DNA of 64,000 nucleotides from an uncultured Verrucomicrobiae bacterium (GTDB taxonomy: Bacteria; Verrucomicrobiota; Verrucomicrobiia; Verrucomicrobiales; Akkermansiaceae), in the NCBI GenBank assembly GCA_937957985.1, contig CALGOH010000223.1:6897-70896 (forward strand), given 5' to 3'. Positions 29,195-38,640 of the stretch are shown here, one piece after another (position 1 is the stretch's first letter; each line of letters starts with the position of its first letter). Under the pieces are notes generated by a model that worked only from the letters and a program-made list of their open reading frames with translations, ran no database searches and was not told the origin of the DNA. The translations under genes and the position numbers were made by a program.

Positions 29195-30007
29195 TTACTC
29201 CGGAAGCTTCAGGTCCATGCCGACCCGGAGGTGGCGCGGATTGTCGATGCCGTTGAGGGACATGAGCTTGTCGACCGAGGTGCCGTGCTTCTGCGCGATC
29301 GCCCAGAAGGTGTCGCCGGGCTGGACCTTGTAGTCTCCGGACGAGCCGGCGGCGGCGGGAATCTCGCGGCCGGACTGGCGGGCGTCGGCCTGGCGGGCGG
29401 CGTCGGTCACCACCAGGCCCGCGGCGGGCGGGACGACGGGATCCGCACGGACCTCGGGTGCCGGCTCGACATGGACCGGCTGCCCGCCGTTCCGCAGCTC
29501 GGCGATTTCCGGAGGCTCCACGGCGGTGATGGTCCTCGGTGGGATGCGCAGGTAGCGGCCCTGGCGCAGCGGGATGTTGTCGTTGGCCGAGCGCAGTTCG
29601 GTCTCATCGATGCCGAACCGGGAGGCGATCCCTTCATAGGTATCGCCGGTGCCGACGGTGTAGAGCGAGTCACCGGAGCGGATCTTCGGCAGGTCGGACT
29701 CCTCGGCGGCCGGTGCGGCGGCGGCGCGGTCCGGCGTCGGGGTGGCGGTTTCCATGTTGGCGGACTCGTCTCCTTCCAGCCAATGGCTGTGGAAGAAGAT
29801 GCCGGCGATCGCCACCACGTGGATGGCGAGGATGACGATCAGGGCGCGGGCGACGCCGAGGTTCGGCACGTCTCCTTCGAAGTCCGCGGCGGAGGCGGTG
29901 GTGGCGGCGCGATGGCGCTTCTTCTTCCTCGCGACATTCACGAAGAGCGTGGTCAGCCCCCCTTTGCGGGCGGGACGGCGTTTCACGGTCAGGCGTTGGT
30001 TTCTCAT
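29195..30007 (-). CDS. Membrane-anchored double-LysM protein in the dcw operon
   Basis: The 270-residue product has a basic N-terminus (RRPARKGG, RKKKRHR), one transmembrane helix at about residues 53-73, a Pro/Ala-rich linker and two LysM repeats: YTVGTGDTYEGIASRFGI near residue 120 and YKVQPGDTFWAIAQKHG near residue 222. LysM binds GlcNAc of peptidoglycan. It stands between murD and ftsW, a position normally without such a gene, so it probably tethers the division or synthesis machinery to the wall. No catalytic domain is present. Confidence 0.85.
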   Translation of the reverse strand: MRNQRLTVKRRPARKGGLTTLFVNVARKKKRHRAATTASAADFEGDVPNLGVARALIVILAIHVVAIAGIFFHSHWLEGDESANMETATPTPDRAAAAPAAEESDLPKIRSGDSLYTVGTGDTYEGIASRFGIDETELRSANDNIPLRQGRYLRIPPRTITAVEPPEIAELRNGGQPVHVEPAPEVRADPVVPPAAGLVVTDAARQADARQSGREIPAAAGSSGDYKVQPGDTFWAIAQKHGTSVDKLMSLNGIDNPRHLRVGMDLKLPE

Positions 30008-30021
30008 GGTGGTCGGGTGTT

Positions 30022-31320
30022 TCAGCGAAGTTCCTTTACGAGTTGGCAAAAGGTGGCGCCGCGTTCCTCGTAGCCGTCGAACTGGTCGAAGGACGAGGTG
30101 CCGGGCGAGAAAAGAACGGTGCCGCCGCGGACGGCGTGGCCGCGGGCGAGCGGCACGGCTTCGGCGAGGGTGGCCACGCATTCGGCGGGCACCGCCGACC
30201 CGAGGGTGCCGGCCAACGCCGGGCCGATCTGGCCGAAGGTGACGACCGACCTGACCCGCTCGCGCAGCAGCGGGAGCAAGGGCGTGTAGTCGAGTCCCTT
30301 TTCCTTGCCTCCGGCGATCAGGACCACCGGGCGGTCCTGGGATCGGAGGGCGCTTTCGAGCGCGTGAAGGTTGGTCGCCTTGGAGTCGTTGAGCCATTCG
30401 ACGCCGTCCAGCGTGCGCACCAGTTCGCAGCGGTGGCGCGGCGGCGCGTAGCCGTCGAAGGCGCGGGAGATCGAGCCGCGGTCGGCACCGGCGGCCAGGC
30501 CGGCGGCGATGGCGGCCATCGCGTTCTCGGCGTTGTGCAGGCCGCGCAGGTGCGAGCCTTCGTGGAGGTCGAGGAAAAGCTCGCCGCGATGCATGAGCCG
30601 CCGACCGTCGGAGAACCACTCGGCCTCCGGGCGTTCGGTGGAGAAGGTCACCACCGACGCGGCAAGCTGCGGCAGTTCCTCGCCGTGGCGCACGACCGCG
30701 GTGTCGTCGGCCCGCTGGTTCTCGAAGATCCGCAGCTTGGCGGCGCGGTACTGCCCGACCGACTCGTAGCGGTCCATGTGGTCGGGCGAGAAATTCAGCC
30801 ATACCGCCACGTCCGGACGGAAGCCGGCGATCGTCTCGAGCTGGAACGAGCTGGCCTCCAGCGCGAGCACCTGCGGCACCGGATCGCGCATCACGACCTC
30901 GCAGACCGGCGTGCCGTAGTTTCCGCAGGCCGCGGTGGCGAAGCCCGAGGCGCTCATCACCCGCTCGACCAGCTCGGTGGTGGTCGTCTTGCCGTTGGTC
31001 CCGGTGATGGCAATGATACGACCTTCATAGTAGCGGCTGGCCAGCTCGATCTCGCCGACCGTCTCGCCCGCCTCGCGTGAGAATGCCGCCACCAGCTCGC
31101 CGTAAGTCGGCACGCCGGGACTCACCACCAGCAGGTCGCAGGCCGCCGCGGAGTCTGGCGTGATCCCGGCATGCAGGGTGGCGCCCTCGATCGCCGCGTC
31201 GATCTTCTCCCGACCGTCGTAGACATGCACCTCGGCGCCCTCGCGCAGGGCGAGCGCCGCCGCGGCCCGGCCGCTGGAGCCGGCACCGAGGATGTTCACG
31301 CGTTTTCCGGAGAGGGTCAT
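30022..31320 (-). CDS. murD: UDP-N-acetylmuramoylalanine-D-glutamate ligase MurD
   Basis: The 432-residue product shows the Mur ligase layout: N-terminal Rossmann-like VNILGAGSSGRAAAALAL, ATP-binding I-T-G-T-N-G-K-T-T-T, LEASSFQLETI and LNFSPDHMDRY, and a C-terminal domain with WLNDSKATNLHA, which carries the conserved residues for substrate binding. It adds D-Glu to UDP-MurNAc-L-Ala in the cytosol. Its ATG overlaps the mraY stop by one base. The order murF-mraY-murD is standard dcw. Confidence 0.95.
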   Translation of the reverse strand: MTLSGKRVNILGAGSSGRAAAALALREGAEVHVYDGREKIDAAIEGATLHAGITPDSAAACDLLVVSPGVPTYGELVAAFSREAGETVGEIELASRYYEGRIIAITGTNGKTTTTELVERVMSASGFATAACGNYGTPVCEVVMRDPVPQVLALEASSFQLETIAGFRPDVAVWLNFSPDHMDRYESVGQYRAAKLRIFENQRADDTAVVRHGEELPQLAASVVTFSTERPEAEWFSDGRRLMHRGELFLDLHEGSHLRGLHNAENAMAAIAAGLAAGADRGSISRAFDGYAPPRHRCELVRTLDGVEWLNDSKATNLHALESALRSQDRPVVLIAGGKEKGLDYTPLLPLLRERVRSVVTFGQIGPALAGTLGSAVPAECVATLAEAVPLARGHAVRGGTVLFSPGTSSFDQFDGYEERGATFCQLVKELR

Positions 31321-32540
31321 CAGACGATCTTGAGAAGGGCGAGGCCGAACAGCGCGAGCATGATCGAGACGATCCAGAAGCGGATGATCACCTGGCTCTC
31401 GTGCCAGCCGCGGAGTTCGAAATGGTGGTGAATGGGCGCCATCGCGAAGATGCGCTTGCGGCGGAGCTTGAAGCTGCCGACCTGGAGCATCACCGAGAGC
31501 GCCTCCATGACGAAGACGCCGCCGATGATCACCAGCAGCAGCTCCTGTTTCACGCAGATCGCCGCGGTGCCGAGCGCGCCGCCGATGGCCAGCGAGCCGG
31601 TGTCGCCCATGAAGACCTTGGCCGGGTGGCAGTTGAACCACAGGAAGCCGAAGCCCGCCCCGGCCAGCGCGAGCAGGAAGACCGCCAACTCGCCGACGAA
31701 GCGGTTGTAGGGAATCGTCAGGTAATCGGTGGCCATGAACAGGTGGCCGGCCAGGTAGGCGAGGATCCCGTAGGCCAGGGAAACGGTGATCGTGCAACCG
31801 GTGGCGAGACCGTCGAGGCCGTCGGTGAGGGTCACCGCGTACGAGCATCCGATGACGATCGCCGCGAAGAAGGGGATGATCAGCCAATGGAGATCGAGCA
31901 GCGGCACCTTGAGCAGCGGGAACGAGATCTCGCTGATGCTCATCGTCAAGGCCCCGAACTGGAAGCCGGGCCGGTAGCCGAGTTGCGCCACCATTTCCTC
32001 GGTGACGCCGATGCCGGAGATCTCGCGCTTGAAATAGATGAAGCACGCGGCAACCACCGCGATCACGAGCTGCCAGAACAGCTTGCCGCGGGCGCTGATG
32101 CCGTCGGAGTTCTTGCGCTTCACCTTCGCGTAGTCGTCGCAGAAGCCGAGCAACCCGAGCGCTCCCATGGTGCAGGCGCAGACGGCGACGAAGGGATTGA
32201 ACGGACGCGCGCAGATCAGGGTCGCGACGAGCACCGACCCGAGGATGAGCACCCCGCCCATCGTCGGCGTGCCCACCTTTCCGCCGTGCAGCTCGGCGAG
32301 CTTGTGGACCTCCTCGGCGGTGCGGATCGGCTGGCCGACCTTGAGCGAGATGAGTCGCCGGATCACCCGCGGCCCGGCGACCACGCTGAGCAGGAATGCC
32401 AGCAGGCAGGCGAACGCCGCGCGGAAGGTGATGTACTTGAGCAGGTTGAAGAAGCTCATCGCGTGGGCCCAGCCTTCGACTCCCGCGGTCTTTTCCGCGT
32501 CGAAGGCCTCGCGCCACCATTCGTAGATCCAGTAGAGCAT
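31320..32540 (-). CDS. mraY: Phospho-N-acetylmuramoyl-pentapeptide transferase MraY
   Basis: The 406-residue product is slightly longer than typical and has about ten transmembrane helices. Conserved segments are CDDYAKVKRKNSDG (the D-D pair), LTDGLDGLATG, HPAKVFMGDTGSLAIGG and APIHHHFELRGWHE. MraY transfers phospho-MurNAc-pentapeptide to undecaprenyl phosphate, making lipid I in the inner membrane. The start codon at 32540 overlaps the murF stop by one base. Confidence 0.96.
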   Translation of the reverse strand: MLYWIYEWWREAFDAEKTAGVEGWAHAMSFFNLLKYITFRAAFACLLAFLLSVVAGPRVIRRLISLKVGQPIRTAEEVHKLAELHGGKVGTPTMGGVLILGSVLVATLICARPFNPFVAVCACTMGALGLLGFCDDYAKVKRKNSDGISARGKLFWQLVIAVVAACFIYFKREISGIGVTEEMVAQLGYRPGFQFGALTMSISEISFPLLKVPLLDLHWLIIPFFAAIVIGCSYAVTLTDGLDGLATGCTITVSLAYGILAYLAGHLFMATDYLTIPYNRFVGELAVFLLALAGAGFGFLWFNCHPAKVFMGDTGSLAIGGALGTAAICVKQELLLVIIGGVFVMEALSVMLQVGSFKLRRKRIFAMAPIHHHFELRGWHESQVIIRFWIVSIMLALFGLALLKIV

Positions 32541-33904
32541 CAGTCTCGGGGGGGAAGGGCTTGGTTCATGACTTTCTCCATCGCGGCGCTGCGGCTCGCC
32601 TTGAAAAGGACGGCATCGCCGGGCATCGCGCGACGCGAGATCTCGGCGGCCGCTTCCGCGGGATCGGTGATCAGGTCCGCGCCGCCGGCACCTTCGGCGA
32701 TCCCGGCGGCGGCCTCGCCGACGGCGATCACGATCACGCCGGCCTCGGCCGCGATCCGTCCGACGCGGCGGTGGGCATCCGGGCCGTGCGTTCCCAGCTC
32801 GCCCATCGGGCCGAGCACCGCGTAGCGGCGTCCGCCGTTGGGCAGCGGCGTTTCGGCAAGCGTCTCGATTGCCGCGGCCATCGACTCGGGATTCGCGTTG
32901 TAGGTGTCGTCGAAGACGATCACGCCGCCGGACGAGTACTGGCGCAACCGCCCGCCGGTCAGCTCGGCGGCGGAAAGACCGGCGGCGATCTCTTCGGGGT
33001 CCATACCCAGCACCCAGCCGCATCCCGCGGCGAGCAGGGCGTTCTTGACCATGTGGCGTCCGACCACCGGCAGGTCCACCTCGGCGGCGGCCCGGTCCTC
33101 GATCACGAGGCTGAAGCGCGTGCGTCCATCGGCCTGGTGGAGATCCTCGGCGCGGACCAGACCGCGCCCGTTTCCGACCGGCACCACGCGGGCCTTGGTA
33201 CGGGACTTGAAGTAGTTGAAGAAGTCGCACCCCGCGGGCACGAAGAGCACCCCGTCCTCGGGCAGGGCGCGGGCCAGCGCCCCCTTCTCCTCGGCGATCC
33301 CCTCGCGGCTGCCGAGGTTCTCGATGTGGGCGGTGCCGATGTTGGTGATGATGCCGAACCGGGGGATCGCGATCTCGCACAGCGGCGCGATCTCACCCGG
33401 ATGGTTCATCCCCATCTCGACCACCGCCGCGGTGTGGGTGTCGTCGATCGACAGCACCGTCAGCGGCACTCCGATGTGGTTGTTGAGGTTGCCCTTGGTC
33501 GCGAGCACCGGGCCGCGGCGGGAAAGCACGGCCCTGGCGAAATCCTTGGTGCTGGTCTTGCCGTTCGAGCCGGTGATGCCGATCACCGGCAGGTCGAGGC
33601 GGCTGCGGTGCCAGTGGGCGAGCCGTTGCAGCGCCAGCAGGCCGTCGGTGACCCGCACCACCGCCACGCCGACCGGAGCCTCGCCCTCCCAGCGCTCGAC
33701 CATCAGGACCGTGGCCCCGGCCTCCGCCGCCTGCGCGGCGAAGTCGTTGCCATCGAAACGCTCGCCGCGAAGGGCCACGAAAAGATCGCCGCGGCCGATC
33801 GCGCGGGTGTCCGTCGAAACCCGGCCGGCCTCGATGGCGCCGTCCCCGGCCACCAGTTCGCCACCCGTGGCCTCCGCCAGGGTTCCGGCGTCGAGCGGCT
33901 TCAT
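32540..33904 (-). CDS. murF: UDP-MurNAc-tripeptide D-alanyl-D-alanine ligase MurF
   Basis: The 454-residue product has an N-terminal substrate domain (SVSTDTR-like VSTDTRAIGRGDLFVALRG), the ATP-binding GITGSNGKTSTKDF, VEMGMNHPGEI typical of MurF, and DDTYNANPESM near the ligation site. It adds D-Ala-D-Ala to the stem peptide in the cytosol. The ATG overlaps the murE stop (ATGA). All catalytic segments look intact. Confidence 0.95.
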   Translation of the reverse strand: MKPLDAGTLAEATGGELVAGDGAIEAGRVSTDTRAIGRGDLFVALRGERFDGNDFAAQAAEAGATVLMVERWEGEAPVGVAVVRVTDGLLALQRLAHWHRSRLDLPVIGITGSNGKTSTKDFARAVLSRRGPVLATKGNLNNHIGVPLTVLSIDDTHTAAVVEMGMNHPGEIAPLCEIAIPRFGIITNIGTAHIENLGSREGIAEEKGALARALPEDGVLFVPAGCDFFNYFKSRTKARVVPVGNGRGLVRAEDLHQADGRTRFSLVIEDRAAAEVDLPVVGRHMVKNALLAAGCGWVLGMDPEEIAAGLSAAELTGGRLRQYSSGGVIVFDDTYNANPESMAAAIETLAETPLPNGGRRYAVLGPMGELGTHGPDAHRRVGRIAAEAGVIVIAVGEAAAGIAEGAGGADLITDPAEAAAEISRRAMPGDAVLFKASRSAAMEKVMNQALPPRD

Positions 33905-35403
33905 GACCGGTTCCCCCTTTCCGAGGCGGGCCGCTCCTCGAGGGCGATGCGGGCCTGGTTGCGGTCGTCGAAGTTGATCGTCCGGTCGGCGAACTGCTGG
34001 TAGGTCTCGTGACCCTTGCCGGCGATCAGCACGATGTCGCCCGGACCGGCGGCGTGGATCGCGATGCGGATCGCCTCGGCGCGGTCGGTCACGCTGCGAT
34101 GGCGCGCGTTCCCCATGCCCGCTTCGATCTCACGGATGATCGCCTCGGGGTCCTCGCTGCGGGGATTGTCCGAAGTGATGATGCAGGCGTCGCTGTGACG
34201 CGCCGCCGCCCTGGCCATCAGCGGGCGCTTGCCGCGGTCGCGGTCGCCGCCGCAGCCGAAGACGGTGAGCAGTCGTCGCGGTTCGAGTTCCTTGAGCGTG
34301 CGGCAGGCGTGCTCCAGCGCGTCGGGCGTATGGGCGTAGTCGACGAACACCGTGACCCGGTCGCGCGTCCCGCAGTTCTCCATCCGTCCCGGAACCTGCG
34401 GGGCGTCGGCCAGCGCGGCGATCGCCGAGCGCAGCGGAATGCCGACCGCACGGGCCGCGCCGAGCGTGGCGAGCACGTTGAGCACGTTGAAGCGGCCGAT
34501 CAACGGGGTCCGCACCAGGTAGCTGCGCCCCTTCGCCGCGAGCTTGAACTCGAGCCCGCGGGCGGACTGGCGGAAATCGATCGCCCGCAGGTCGTTGTGG
34601 AGGCCGAAGCCGAAGCGGGTCACCGGCATTCTCCCTTCGAGTTTTTCGGCCAGCTCGGCACCCTTCGGATCGTCGCCGTTGACCACCGCCACGGGCTTCT
34701 TGCCGCGGGGGTCGGCGGCGGTCGCCTCGAACCACGAGAATTTCGCCGCGGCGTAGGCCTCCATGGTCCCGTGATAGTCGAGATGGTCCTGCGTCAGATT
34801 GGTGAAAACAAGCGCGTCGAAGGCGAGATCGGCCACCCGCTTCTGGTCGATGCCGTGCGAGGAAACCTCCAGCGCCGCTCCGCGGCAGCCGTTGTCGAGC
34901 ATGCGGCGGACGATGCCCTGCAACGCCACCGCGTCGGGCGTGGTGTGGCTCGCCTCGACCCGTTGCTCGCCGTCGTCGATGCGCACGGTTCCCAGCAGTC
35001 CGGCGCGATGCCACTCCGACTTCATCACATGATGGCAGAGGAAGACGGTGGTGGTCTTGCCGTTGGTCCCGGTCACGCCGACCAACTTGAGGTCCCGGGA
35101 CGGGTCCCCCTCGACAGCCGCCGCGAGCGCGGAAAGCGCCGCCCGGGTATCGGCCACCTGGATCCAGGGCACTTCGGTCGGGTCGCCGGTCTCGCGTCCC
35201 GAGTCGGCGATCACCGCCACCGCCCCGGCCTCGACGGCCGGACGGATGAAGCGGCGTCCGTCGGTGCTGCCGCCGCGGATCGCGACGAAAATCGATCCCG
35301 GCCCGATCGAGCGGGAATCGGCCGTGATCGACGCCACCTCGACGTCGAGGTCGCCGTCGACCAAGGGTCGCCGCAGGCGGGGGATGAGGTCGCGCAGCTT
35401 CAT
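33901..35403 (-). CDS. murE: UDP-MurNAc-tripeptide synthetase MurE (meso-diaminopimelate type)
   Basis: The 500-residue product contains ITADSRSIGPGSIFVAIRG, the P-loop GVTGTNGKTTT, HTTPDAVALQ, LEVSSHGIDQKRV and TSDNPRSEDP. The D-N-P-R motif is the signature of MurE enzymes that add meso-diaminopimelate, so the peptidoglycan is predicted to be of the A1-gamma type. It acts in the cytosol between MurD and MurF. Its ATG overlaps the stop of ftsI by four bases. Confidence 0.95.
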   Translation of the reverse strand: MKLRDLIPRLRRPLVDGDLDVEVASITADSRSIGPGSIFVAIRGGSTDGRRFIRPAVEAGAVAVIADSGRETGDPTEVPWIQVADTRAALSALAAAVEGDPSRDLKLVGVTGTNGKTTTVFLCHHVMKSEWHRAGLLGTVRIDDGEQRVEASHTTPDAVALQGIVRRMLDNGCRGAALEVSSHGIDQKRVADLAFDALVFTNLTQDHLDYHGTMEAYAAAKFSWFEATAADPRGKKPVAVVNGDDPKGAELAEKLEGRMPVTRFGFGLHNDLRAIDFRQSARGLEFKLAAKGRSYLVRTPLIGRFNVLNVLATLGAARAVGIPLRSAIAALADAPQVPGRMENCGTRDRVTVFVDYAHTPDALEHACRTLKELEPRRLLTVFGCGGDRDRGKRPLMARAAARHSDACIITSDNPRSEDPEAIIREIEAGMGNARHRSVTDRAEAIRIAIHAAGPGDIVLIAGKGHETYQQFADRTINFDDRNQARIALEERPASERGNRS

Positions 35404-37334
35404 GGCTCCCGGGTTCCCGCCAGCGGGGTTTCCTCCCCTTCCTCCTCGATCGGTTCGGTGGGGATCAGGTTCAGGTGGGTCGCCAGGCGACCGGCGATCT
35501 TCGAGAAGACAGGAGCCGCGATCGTGCCGCCATAGCGGCTCACCTCCTCGGTCAGCGGGTCGTCGACCACGACCAGGCAGACGAACGCGGGGTCCTCGGC
35601 GGGCATCATCCCGACGAAGGAAACGGTGTAGTGCCCCTGCTGGTAGTGGCCGTCCTTGATGCGCACCGCGGTGCCGGTCTTGCCCGCCACCTTGAAGCCC
35701 TCGACCGCCGCCCGGGTGGCGGTGCCGCCTTCCTCGGTCACGGTCGTCAGCGCCTCGCGCAAGTCCTTCGCGACGCTCTCCTTCAACACGCGACGCTCGA
35801 CCTCGGGCTTGAAGCGCTCGATCACGGTCCCGTCGCTGGCGACGATCGAGCGGACGACCCGCGGGCGGATCCACTCGCCGCCGTTGGCGATCACCCCGTA
35901 GCCGGCCGCGACCTGCAGCGGGGTCACGTTGAGCGCGTAGCCATACGATGCCCGGCTGAAGTCGATCAGGTTGCCGGTATTGCGCACGATCCCCGACGAC
36001 TCGCCGCTGAGGAGGATGCCCGTCTCGCTGCCGAAGCCGAAGTCCCGCGCGTAGCGGTAGAAGCGGTCGACCCCGAGCTGCCGGGCGACCTTGAAGGCGC
36101 CGGGATTGCTCGACTTCTTGAGCACGTCGGCCACCGACAGCATGCCGTAGGGATGGTGGTCGGGAATCCGGAGCTTGCCCTCGACGTAGAGGCCGTTGTG
36201 GCAGAAGACCATGGTCCGCGGCGAGACCAGCCCTTCGTTGAGCGCGCCGGCCACGCCGACGATCTTGAAAGTACTACCTGGCTCGTAGATTCCCTGGAGC
36301 GCGTAGTTCATCGCCCCCTCGTCCAGGCCCTCCTTCAGGTTGAGGTTGAAGTGCGGACGGCTGGCCATCGCCAGCAGCTCGCCGTTCCTGGGATCGAGCA
36401 CCACCACGCAGCCGCGCTTGCTCACGAATTCCTTGAGGGCGGCGTCCAGTTCCTCCTCGACGATCGCCTGCGCGCCCATGTCGAGCGTCAGGCGGACGTT
36501 CAATCCGTGCACCGGCGGGATCATGCTGCCTTCCTCTCCCGGCATCGGGATGTTCAGGTGATCCCACAGGCCGTCCCGGCCGCGCAGGTATTCCTCCATC
36601 GCCGCCTCGACCCCGAACTTGCCGACCTGGCGGTAAACCGGCTTGCCCTGCGGCCCCTCGACCTCCTCCTCGCCGGTGTAGCCGATGACGTGGGTGGCCA
36701 GCTCCGGCGAGGTGTACCAGCGGCGGATCGAGTTCTCGAAACGGAATCCCTTCAGGTGGTTCTCGGCGATGAGCGTCCGCAGTCGGTCGGCGTCGTCCTC
36801 GGCCAGGTCCTTGACGATCGGATAGTACAAACGTCCTTTCGTCTTCGGTTGCTCGATCCGCCTCTGCAACTCGTCCTTACGCAGGCCGAGCGGCCGCGAC
36901 AGGATCTCGATGACCCGGGCGAGATGCTTCGCCACGATGACCTCCGGCGGCTCCTCCTCGAGGATCATGCTGCGATAGGCCTTCAGCTTGCGCTGGCGGC
37001 CCGTCTCGTCGAGCCCGTCCCAATCCGCCTCCGACGCCGCCCTTTCGTAGGCCAGCGCCTTCACCACGACCACCGGATCGTCGAGCAGCTTGGCATCGAC
37101 CATCACCGTGCTGAGTCCGATGCTCTTGGCCAGCACCTCGTCGTGGCGATCGACGATCTTGCCGCGAAATCCGGGCAGGATCTCGCTGCGGTCGTAGGCC
37201 GCCCGCGCACGTTCGGCATACTTTTTCCGGTCCCAGATCTGGATCTGGATCAGCCGCACCGAAAGCAAACTGAGCCCGGCCACCAGGACCGAGCACAGCA
37301 GCAGACAGCGGAGCTGAAACGCGCGGGACGACAT
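35400..37334 (-). CDS. ftsI: Class B penicillin-binding protein FtsI (PBP3)
   Basis: The 644-residue product has an N-terminal transmembrane anchor (LRCLLLCSVLVAGLSLLSVRL), a PBP dimerisation domain with RGKIVDRHDEVLA, and a transpeptidase domain with S-T-F-K (near residue 353), S-S-N (near 407) and K-T-G-T (near 551). It cross-links septal peptidoglycan with FtsW. The start lies three bases after the end of a frame that continues ftsL past its stop codon (see ftsL). No PASTA repeat is present. Confidence 0.95.
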   Translation of the reverse strand: MSSRAFQLRCLLLCSVLVAGLSLLSVRLIQIQIWDRKKYAERARAAYDRSEILPGFRGKIVDRHDEVLAKSIGLSTVMVDAKLLDDPVVVVKALAYERAASEADWDGLDETGRQRKLKAYRSMILEEEPPEVIVAKHLARVIEILSRPLGLRKDELQRRIEQPKTKGRLYYPIVKDLAEDDADRLRTLIAENHLKGFRFENSIRRWYTSPELATHVIGYTGEEEVEGPQGKPVYRQVGKFGVEAAMEEYLRGRDGLWDHLNIPMPGEEGSMIPPVHGLNVRLTLDMGAQAIVEEELDAALKEFVSKRGCVVVLDPRNGELLAMASRPHFNLNLKEGLDEGAMNYALQGIYEPGSTFKIVGVAGALNEGLVSPRTMVFCHNGLYVEGKLRIPDHHPYGMLSVADVLKKSSNPGAFKVARQLGVDRFYRYARDFGFGSETGILLSGESSGIVRNTGNLIDFSRASYGYALNVTPLQVAAGYGVIANGGEWIRPRVVRSIVASDGTVIERFKPEVERRVLKESVAKDLREALTTVTEEGGTATRAAVEGFKVAGKTGTAVRIKDGHYQQGHYTVSFVGMMPAEDPAFVCLVVVDDPLTEEVSRYGGTIAAPVFSKIAGRLATHLNLIPTEPIEEEGEETPLAGTREP

Positions 37335-37454
37335 GAATCAAGGCCGGAGGGCAACCGGCGGATCTTCCGGTCCGGGGAGCGGATGGACTTTCTCGACCAC
37401 GCCGTGGCCGACGGCCGTGAGGGCCGAGTCGTAAAGCTCAAGCACCGCGCGGAT

Positions 37455-37682
37455 CTAGTAGAGGTCGAGCGCGCGCTCCTTGCCGATTTCGATCATCTGG
37501 ATGTCCAACCGGTGTTCCTCGATGCGCTCGCGCGTCTTGGCGATCTCGCGCTCGGTCTTGATCTGGCCGTTGCGGTAAATCGCGTGCAGGGCACCGCCGA
37601 CGGTGCCGACGACGACCATCAGGATCAGTGCGACGAAGGCGGCGGTGTGGGATCTCGGTTCGGAGGAACGTCGGCGGTTCAT
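37455..37682 (-). CDS. ftsL: FtsL-like divisome protein, apparently truncated by an in-frame TAG
   Basis: The 75-residue product has a short basic cytoplasmic tail (MNRRRSSEPRS), one transmembrane helix (FVALILMVVVGTVGGAL) and a coiled-coil (GQIKTEREIAKTRERIEEH) as in FtsL, and sits between rsmH and ftsI where ftsL belongs. It ends in RALDLY then TAG (37457-37455). The same frame stays open for 38 more codons (IRAVLELYDSALTAVGHGVV onward) to TGA at 37340-37338, exactly three bases before ftsI. All other genes here overlap or nearly touch, so the longer frame is probably the ancestral gene. Either a recent nonsense change, readthrough or a base error is possible. Confidence 0.75.
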   Translation of the reverse strand: MNRRRSSEPRSHTAAFVALILMVVVGTVGGALHAIYRNGQIKTEREIAKTRERIEEHRLDIQMIEIGKERALDLY

Positions 37683-38599
37683 GGTCGGGGAGTGTCGGGG
37701 TCCAGAAGCTCGGCGACCCGCAGCTTTGCGCTGCGGGCCCGCGGGTTGACTCGGATCTCTGCGTCGCTCGGTGCGATCGCCTTGCGCTGTGGAAGTCGGA
37801 ATGCCCAGCGGGGGTTGGGGCGTGGCTCGGGCCACTCGGGCCGGTCGATCCATGGACGCGACCGGTCCTGCATGAACTGTTTGACCATCCGGTCCTCCAG
37901 GCTGTGGAAGGTGATCACCAGCAGCCGTCCGCCCGGCTTCAGCAGATCGACGGAGCGTTCGAGCGCCCGCTCCAGCGAGCCCAGCTCGTCATTCACCGCG
38001 ATCCGGATCGCCTGGAAAGTCCGCGTCGCCGGATGGGTGCGCCCGCGGCGGCCGATCCGCTCCTCGATGCAGCCGGCGAGTTCGAGCGTCGTCTCGAAAG
38101 GGCGCTCGTGGCGTCGCTCGACGATGACCGAGACGATCCGCCGCGCCTGGGGCTCCTCGCCGTATTCGCGCAGGATGCGGACGAGTTCGTTCTCGGGCCA
38201 CTCGTTCACGACGGTGGCGGCGGTCAGTTCGACGGACGGTCCCATGCGCATGTCGAGCGGGCCGTCCTTCTGAAACGAGAATCCCCGCTCGGGCGCATCG
38301 AGCTGGCGAGACGAGACCCCGAGGTCCAGGAGCAGGCCGTCGGCCCGCTCTCCCCCCTGGACCCCGGGGTTGTCTCGGAAATAGTCGGCGAAGTTGCCCT
38401 GCCAGGTGCGGAAGCGGTCGCCGAACCGCGCCAGCCGTTCGCGGGCGTGCGCCAGCGCCTCGGGGTCGCGGTCGATTCCCAGCACCGTCGCGCCGGCATC
38501 CAGGAAACGCTCGCTGTGTCCGCCGCCGCCGAGGGTGGCATCGACGATGAAGCGACCCGGTCCGGCCGCCATCCACTCGCAGGTTTCCTCCGGCAGCAC
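37679..38599 (-). CDS. rsmH: 16S rRNA (cytosine(1402)-N(4))-methyltransferase RsmH; start unclear
   Basis: The conserved protein shows the RsmH signature: YHVSVLPEETCEWM, then VDATLGGGGHSERFLDAG (SAM loop), LLDLGVSSRQLDAPERGFSF, and ITFHSLEDRMVKQFM. It methylates N4 of C1402 in 16S rRNA. The difficulty is the start. The conserved block begins at about 38611 (YHV), but no ATG, GTG or TTG occurs in frame until far upstream, inside and beyond the repeat array; GTG at 38599 would cut off the conserved His. The other choice is a long N-terminal extension from ATG 39163 or 39259 made of array-encoded repeats with GFHGWF. The short form is given as the conservative call. Confidence 0.85.
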   Translation of the reverse strand: MLPEETCEWMAAGPGRFIVDATLGGGGHSERFLDAGATVLGIDRDPEALAHARERLARFGDRFRTWQGNFADYFRDNPGVQGGERADGLLLDLGVSSRQLDAPERGFSFQKDGPLDMRMGPSVELTAATVVNEWPENELVRILREYGEEPQARRIVSVIVERRHERPFETTLELAGCIEERIGRRGRTHPATRTFQAIRIAVNDELGSLERALERSVDLLKPGGRLLVITFHSLEDRMVKQFMQDRSRPWIDRPEWPEPRPNPRWAFRLPQRKAIAPSDAEIRVNPRARSAKLRVAELLDPDTPRP

Positions 38600-38640
38600 G
38601 GAGACATGGTAGCCTCCGCCATCTGAAAGCCCCGACCGAG

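Noticed and set aside
38587..38607. ATG at 38607 with a good GGAGG spacing as the rsmH start
   Set aside because: It is one base out of the RsmH frame and would not produce the conserved protein without a frameshift.
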